A DNA stretch of 64,000 nt from Diphasiastrum complanatum (lineage: Eukaryota > Streptophyta > Lycopodiopsida > Lycopodiales > Lycopodiaceae), in contig CM055110.1 of assembly GCA_029204225.1 (NCBI GenBank), positions 33,439,874 to 33,503,873 on the forward strand, given 5' to 3'. Shown one piece after another: positions 58,301-64,000 of this stretch; within the stretch, counting starts at the first letter, position 1, and every line of letters begins with the position of its first letter. The notes beneath the pieces were generated by a model. It ran no database searches. It was given only the letters and a program-made list of their open reading frames with translations, and was not told where the DNA came from. Both the position numbers and the translations under genes were made by a program.

Positions 58301-59239
58301 AGTTGTTTGATGCTAGTTCAAGAAACTAAGGATGCATTAGGAGGAGAATTTAAAATGCAAGATCTAGGAGAGATCCATTACATTTTAAGCCTTGAGATTG
58401 ATTTTCATGAAGAGTATGCTTTTATTTGTCAATCTAGATATGTCTTTTCTATGTTGAGAAGATTCAATATGCAAAATTGCAAGGGCATAGATACTCCCAT
58501 GGAGCAACATGTATTAGACCCTATTGAGGGTGATGAAAGATCCTTCGAGGACATCACACTTTATAGGAGTCTTACAGGCTCTTTAATTTGGCTTACTTTC
58601 ACTAGACCTGATTTGAGCTATTGTGTGCACAAATTGAGTCAATTTATGCAAGATCCTAAGATCCAACATTGGAAGATGGCCAAAAGAGATCTAAGATATG
58701 TATCTTCTACTCAAGATTATAGTTTATTGTACAATAATGAAGATCTAACCATTGTTGGTTACTCGGATTCCGATTTTGCAAGTGATAAAATGGATCAAAA
58801 GTCCATTAATGCATATACTATCTTTCTTGGAGGCAATCTTGTGTCTTGGCTTTCAAAGAAACAAGATACCGTATCTCTATCTTCTTGTGAGGCTGAGTAC
58901 AAAGCACTCACTACAACAACTAAAGAGGTGCTTTAGATCAAGAGGTTAATCATGGAGCTAAAGTGCATCAAAGAGGATGATCTTCCCTTGATCAGGTGTG
59001 ACAACATATCGGCCCAAGCTCTTGCAAACAATCCTATTTTTCATGCAAGAAGCAAGCATATAGAAGTGGCACACCATTTTGTACGGGAAAAGCTCATTGG
59101 AGGTGAAATCAACTTAGAACATGTCGACACATCTTCATGTATTGCTGATCTTCTCACAAAGCCACTTTGCAAAATTGCCTTCTCAAAGCATAGATCTAAT
59201 CTTGGTCTTATCTCAAGATCGATGCTTGATCCACATTAG
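55351..59239 (+). pseudogene. gag-pol of element F, decayed
   Basis: Starts MASMGAFLLESSEKL. Frameshift near 55695, then the gag end with a mutated zinc knuckle (CFFSGKKGHYATNC, second Cys to Ser), protease WYIDSGASSHM, and a frameshift near 56380. Integrase: HSDVH, FINNF (Asp to Asn), LRSDGGGDY, then a deletion of about 100 bp that removes the QNG-x-x-E part with the catalytic Glu. The RT frame 57263-58936 is open through [23 protein letters not shown] and RNase H to a TAG at 58934-58936 (TGG in C). The tail resumes 58952-59239. In F the integrase-RT junction is in one frame (KDNQHMEGSRFED). Confidence 0.92.
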
Positions 59240-59257
59240 ATACTTTTTTAGGAGGAG

Positions 59258-59870
59258 TGTTGAAATATTGGAAAACTCTATCTAATGTTGTAAGTAGGGG
59301 TCCTAAAAATGCCAAAGATGAATTGAGCTCTTTTGGCTTAGTAAAGACCCATCTTAGAATAAAATATTCAAGGTAGGTAGAAGTAGAAACTCGAGCTACC
59401 ATAGGAATTGCCATTTGTACTTTGCATGCCACATTTAATGCATGAAAATACTAGGTGGCACAATTAGACATATTTAGGTGGCTTGAATAAGTCTAGATAG
59501 CTTGAGAGGTGGATTCATAACTCCAATTCAACTCAAAGTAGGAGGAGAGTCCATGGATCTATATATATGTGATGTACTCTCATTGAGAAGATGATGATTT
59601 TTGTGTGTAATGCAAATTTGGAGACTAAGCTCTTTGTGCCCTCTCTCTCTACTCGAGTTTGTACACTCATATTCTCTCTCTAGACAAGTTGAGACATTTA
59701 TTGTACTTAGTTTCATGTTTTGTTGATAGATCTTGCTTGTAACACAATAATATTTCTTGTATGATCAGCTTTCCTATTGTCAATCAATGCTAGTTCGATC
59801 TTTATGGTATTATTAGGCTTAGGAGATCAAAAGTACATGTGTAGGGCATCCCACACGTGTAAATTCAACA
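59258..59870 (+). repeat. 3' LTR of element F
   Basis: 613 bp, TGTTGAAATATT...AATTCAACA, preceded by polypurine TTAGGAGGAG. TATATATA at about 59560. The terminal palindrome is mutated to CACACGTGTA. Confidence 0.94.
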
Positions 59871-60630
59871 GCTACACACTCTCAATAGAATCCAATAATG
59901 GAGTACTATCTCCTCCTATGAAAGATCTTGCAACTATTTGTGAATTGATTCTCACTAGCTACACAAATCTCTCTAAAACAAGATCTATTTCACATCAAAT
60001 GATGGAGTATGGGCAAAGTTAGGATCAAACACTCTTAGCACATGTGAAGTATACTAAGAAACCAAATTTGACTCAAATACAATGATATTGCATGAAACAA
60101 AATGGCTAAGATCTCAAAACAGTGCCTAGATCACATATAGATGAGATTGGTAAGCATTCAACTGTGATTTTGGATCAACCAAGCAATCTCTTGACCAAAC
60201 CAAATGTGTCTACCCAAGTCTAGGTGCCCTACCTAACCCTCTTCAAAAGCTTATAACTTTTGATTGGCTCAACTAAATGGAATGAAACTAATTGCATCAT
60301 AAACCAGACAAAAATAGCTTCAAGACAAGCTATCAAGCAAGATAAATGGATCAAGCATGAGAGAGAACTTCCAAACTGAAATTGGATGTTCCTCACACGT
60401 GTCTGAGCACCGGATTCCGCACAGTACCAGGTCAGACCCAATCAATGTCCTTTTGATCTCTTTTGATCCAAAATTGGACAAGATAGCTAGGAAAATGGAT
60501 CTTGACAATTTCTAGTGAATAGCTTTCACTTAAATGGATCAAAATGCATGGTAATCTTAGGTAGGATGCTCGATATAAAAAACATAAGACCCCTATATCT
60601 AACATAGATAATCTTTTTCAATTCTTCACA
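59871..60630 (-). other. Leader of element E and stump of its 5' LTR
   Basis: Reverse complement matches the leader of C (20139-20870), then jumps near 60563 directly to the first 67 bp of the LTR. PBS and about 670 bp of LTR are lost. The retained terminus TGTGAAGAATTG adjoins CAGGGGGCATG of the next gene. Confidence 0.88.
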
Positions 60631-62421
60631 CAGGGGGCATGTGACTTTTCTAGCATCAGTAGGGAAGCATATGCAACAATGTTTAAGATGATAAAAGAGG
60701 CATTTGCACAGGTAAATATTAAAAGATTTCCAATCCCATGACCATTTCATCTTTTTTTTTAAAAAGACATGTTAAATCATGGTATGCAGACAATAGTTGG
60801 TAATCCATCTCATATCAATGAAGTGTATTGCTCGAAAGGAGAAAGTCTAGCATATAACAATTCCAACAATTTATTTATTGACATTAATCAGTTATTAACA
60901 TTCATCATAAATTTTTACGGTATTACAAATGAGAATGTCAATTACAAGTTGATAGTTGTTATCAAGTTAGATGAGTCTGAAATTATAAAAGGACAAAAAA
61001 TGGAAAGAGTCAGTCTCACAATCATGAATGGAGCACTTTCAAATTCAGAAGACTTAGAAGGCCTCAATTTCGGTGTTCAATCAGAAAATGATATCTGGTG
61101 GTTGGTAGCATTTCAGGGTATAGTAGTTCCTTCGCATAGTAAATAGGGATAATCATTTGAATATGGATTTCATATCTAAAATCTTCTCTGTGTTAATATT
61201 ATGAGGCTAATCACGCTTTTGTATTCTCTTATAGGTGCTGAAAGAAGACAATAACATTCTCTCATGGATATTTAATAGAACATCATATCCTGCCACCATA
61301 AAAAATCACATGGAGGGAGTTCCACTCAATATTCCTGGAATTGGCACTTTCAACATTGAATGTCATTTAGCAGGAGATTTGAAGACATTAAAATGTATGT
61401 TCAATGTATCTCATGGTGCTAACTCTAAACACCCTTGTTTGTACTGCATGAAAACAGCAAAAGACATGACAAGGAGTACAAGAATATCAAGAGATCGAAA
61501 AGATCCTAATTGGAAACCTGTACTACCGATTTTTCTATGAAATATTCATATCTGTACATTGCATGCGGAGGTGCGTATTATAGAAAAAATAATATATCTT
61601 CACATCTTGTTTGCATGGAATTCCGAGCCAGAGGCCTCTACGAAGGAAGCTATTTCCAGATTAGAGGATGTGTTGTCCAAAGCAGGCTTACATAAAGGCC
61701 ACGTTAAAATAAAAAAAGATGACAAGCTATCAAGTAAAACCGGAAATATTCCATGCAAGCCGAGCATTGGAGGATCTAAAGCTCGAAGATTTTTATCAAA
61801 TTATTCTGGCAAACAATCTAAGGTTCAATACACGGTTTGGAAAGAAATTATTGTAGCAACCCAAGATTTCAAAGAAGAAGGTTCTACTCATATACACAAA
61901 GTAGAAGTTTGGAAAAAGTTAGACAACATGGTGAAATACTTGAGAAAAAATAAATTTTCAAATACTGATATTCAAATGATACAGAAAACAACCAATGAAT
62001 TTGTGGATGCAGTTCAAAGTGCATGGAGTGTTGATCATATAACACATTATATGGTAAGATTTTGATTTTACACTACGATAGACTAATTAATATGTGCAAT
62101 TAAATTAGATACTTTTGGTACTGATTTAGATTATGTTTTTATGACATGCATCACATATTACGACATCATTCGACATTCTTTGCAAGAAATAGTGGAAGTC
62201 TAAGCATATGGTCATCGCAAGGAATGGAAAAATCTCATTGGCAAGCAAGAGCGGCATTTCATAAAAGTACACAACATGGCGGGACTAGCACAAAAAACAG
62301 CTATATACTGCAACTTTTCCAATGGTTTTACAGAAGAATCCAAATTCGTCATAATACAAGATCGACGGATTATAAGAAATTTCAAGAAACATGCAAATTT
62401 ATACAAGCCAGTAGGCTATAG
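60631..62421 (+). pseudogene. Unclassified transposase-like gene, multi-exon, one in-frame stop
   Basis: Exon 60631-60711 (GACDFSSISREAYATMFKMI) ends at donor CAG|GTAAAT. Acceptor ATGCAG at 60789, phase 0, next exon TIVGNPSHINEVYCSKGESL... with VVIKLDESE and ERVSLTIMNGALSN. After an intron ending TTATAG (61234): GVPLNIPGIGTFNIECHLAG, DLKTLKCMFNVSHGANS, KHPCLYCMK. A TGA at 61538-61540 interrupts one frame that goes on to 62052 (before a likely donor). The last part has SQGMEKSHWQARAAFHKSTQHGG-type residues. D in IKLDE, D in AGDLK with a CxxC, and E in GMEKSHW fit a DDE-type layout. It reminds me of a widespread uncharacterised animal transposon-like family; from memory, unverified. Confidence 0.5.
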
Positions 62422-62464
62422 ACACACAGTAAAATTTTGTATATTAAATAAAAGTATTAACAAA

Positions 62465-63960
62465 TCACAAGCATACCACAACACTCCATAGCATTCTCAA
62501 GATCCAAACCCTACTTATGTCCCATACCATAAGCAAGAATTCAGCAGTATCTAATCTGCTTCCGATATTTTTTTCCAATGAAAGTTGCAATTTAGAATCA
62601 TGCAACAATTTTTTTCTTTCGTATGGATCCAATAGCTCATAGTTTTCATGCTTACTCAGATCAACGTAAGCAGCATACATTGCAAAATGAGATGATTTGA
62701 GCATGGATTTCAGTGGTCCATATCCTAAAATTTTAGCCGCAATAGTTTTTTTTACAAAAATTATTCTATGCACCTTATTGAAATTATGTCCTCCAAGAAA
62801 ATGAGACAATGCCTTGATTGCCATAATCATAGTTTCACCATGTTGATGAAACTTTGAATGGGCAACACTTATCTCATTATTCTTGAAGTACTTCATATAG
62901 TGCCCTAGTGCATGATCTCTTGAAAATTCTCCAACAAAAGATCTCTGCTCTCCTCGACGAATTGCGAAATCATCAAGGAAAATTGTTTCCTAAAATGATA
63001 AAAAACAAAGTAAGCTCCAGTATATAATCTAGCATAACAAATCTACTAGTACTTGATAAGAGACAAAAATTACGCATTCGGCTTTGTCTTCTCTGATTAC
63101 TGTCTCTCCATCAATATTATGTCCACCTTTTGATGTCAATATTGTTGGTGAATAGACAGTTGGCTGTGGAAAACCAAGTTGAGTTTCGATTCTAAGAAAC
63201 TCCTCCTCAGAATGTAGATCATCTTCTTTGTTGCGCATTTCCTCCACAACCATTTTCAAGCAATCTTTCCCTGAATCAAACTTATCATTATGTACATTGT
63301 CAACACCAGGGAGAAGATCATCAGCACCAAAATCAATTATATCCAAAAATTCATCAAGCTCTTTGCTCAAAATGCAAAGAGTCTCAGCTTCAGTGAAGTC
63401 AAAAAGATCTGATATATCCGATATTGTCAAAAAGGAATTATCTATATTATAAGTAGGCAAAGTGATCAAAGATTTATCAGAAGGAGAAAGGGTAGTGGGT
63501 GTTCTAGGGCCTATAAAAGTAGCCCTATTTCGAGCATGATCAAAATCAGAATAATCATCTAAATTAACACTCGTATCAATAAAAAAAAGTATCTATATCT
63601 ACAATCTTTGACTTTTCAGACTTTGTACCACTAGAAGAAACTGCTTTAGAAGTGGAGGGCACAGCCTCCGAATCGTCAAAAATATTAAACAAAAGAAAAA
63701 AAACAAAAGCAAACTGAAAATCAACAAATCTACATTTTTTATTACGAATTGGGCACTCATATACAGACTTGAAATCATTATGTAAATTGGTAAACATTGT
63801 GTCAAGCTTAGCTTTATAGATATGCTTGTCGAGTGCCACTAGGTCCTGATAATGAATCATGTCTTTATTTTGAAATCTGAATAGCGGAGTACTGAGCAGG
63901 GACTTATATCTGAGATATATCTCAGGAAATACCTCCACACCAAGGCCCTCAGTTATAGAA
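62465..63960 (-). pseudogene. Unknown multi-exon gene, convergent with the transposase-like gene
   Basis: Minus strand. 63938-63576 (YPIRNKKCRF-type segment, then Ser/Lys linker), continuing in another frame after an oligo-T run near 63580 as IDTSVNLDDYSDFDHARNRA, through 63469-63048 with acidic DLFDFTEAETLCILSKELDE. It ends at donor TGC|GTAATT. After acceptor TTTTAG (about 62993) the next exon joins in phase 0: ETIFLDDFAIRRGEQRSFVG, FSRDHALGHYMKYFKNNEIS, HQHGETMIMAIKALSHFLGG, to a stop at 62465. No family recognised. The frame change at the T run could be a mutation, a sequencing error or a missed intron. It continues off the window. Confidence 0.5.
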
Positions 63961-64000
63961 GGTAGAATAAAAAGAAAAGGAGAAAAAAGGGATTTGAAAT

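Larger units (their letters stand above)
53350..59870 (+). mobile_element. Ty1/copia element F, nested in E
   Basis: LTRs of 613 bp: 5' 53350-54622 (interrupted by a 655-bp solo LTR plus its 5-bp duplication) and 3' 59258-59870. Target duplication in the leader of E: GCTAT (53345-53349) and GCTAC (59871-59875), one change. LTRs differ at some 20-25 sites by eye (about 4 percent). gag-pol is decayed. The sequence after the 5' LTR (TGGCAAATTTAATC) lacks the tRNA-Met site, which seems deleted. Confidence 0.94.
49411..60630 (-). mobile_element. Ty1/copia element E (minus), split by element F, both ends damaged
   Basis: Relative of C and D on the minus strand. Pol and gag lie at 49411-53305, the gag-proximal leader runs to 53349, element F occupies 53350-59870, the leader resumes at 59871-60563, and a 67-bp stump of the 5' LTR (60564-60630, TGTGAAGAATTG... 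on the minus strand) completes it. The 3' LTR and the RNase H end are missing. The primer site is deleted together with most of the 5' LTR. E is older than F. Confidence 0.92.

Overview
This is nuclear DNA from a land plant with a large, repeat-dominated genome. The evidence is AT-rich sequence, plant-type Ty1/copia and CACTA (En/Spm) elements, a primer-binding site matching plant initiator tRNA-Met, GT..AG introns, long (TC)n tracts and a short (CCCTAAA)n block. I cannot place the species. I see no rRNA, tRNA, CRISPR array or prokaryotic operon, and no intact single-copy host gene. Almost everything is transposable-element DNA in various states of decay.

Layout. 1-2360: copy 1 of a CACTA-associated segment carrying a broken SET-like gene (minus strand) and two (TC)n tracts. 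2361-5889: 5' part of copia element A, which interrupts that segment and is itself cut off by a gypsy fragment (5890-6600, minus). 6738-12598: complete copia element B with one uninterrupted 1316-codon gag-pol, 653-bp LTRs that look identical and a TTCCC target duplication; it is the youngest and only apparently autonomous element here. 12604-15120: old copia relics and small repeats. 15122-18672: a large inverted repeat built from family G (LTR, tRNA primer site, leader, antisense gag fragment). 19390-25620: copia element C (737-bp LTRs). 26647-30141: copia element H, lacking RT and RNase H. 30612-31085: a CACTA terminus fused to copia element D (to 37199), a relative of C. 37200-39409: poorly classified remnants. 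39410-40990: copia relic I. 41136-43430: third copy of G. 43560-44930: gypsy protease-region fragment. 44915-49207 (minus): CACTA transposase exons, copy 2 of the SET-like gene and other exons. 49411-60630: a three-level nest, copia E (minus) interrupted by copia F, whose 5' LTR is interrupted by a solo LTR. 60631-63960: two convergent multi-exon unknown genes, one resembling a transposase.

How it fits together: families A, B, C/D/E, F, G and the solo LTR are distinct but share a CACACGTGTG palindrome in the LTR and often the leader. C, D and E share an identical break of pol into two ORFs. The least explained items are the SET-like gene present in both CACTA-associated copies, and the convergent gene pair at 60.6-64 kb.
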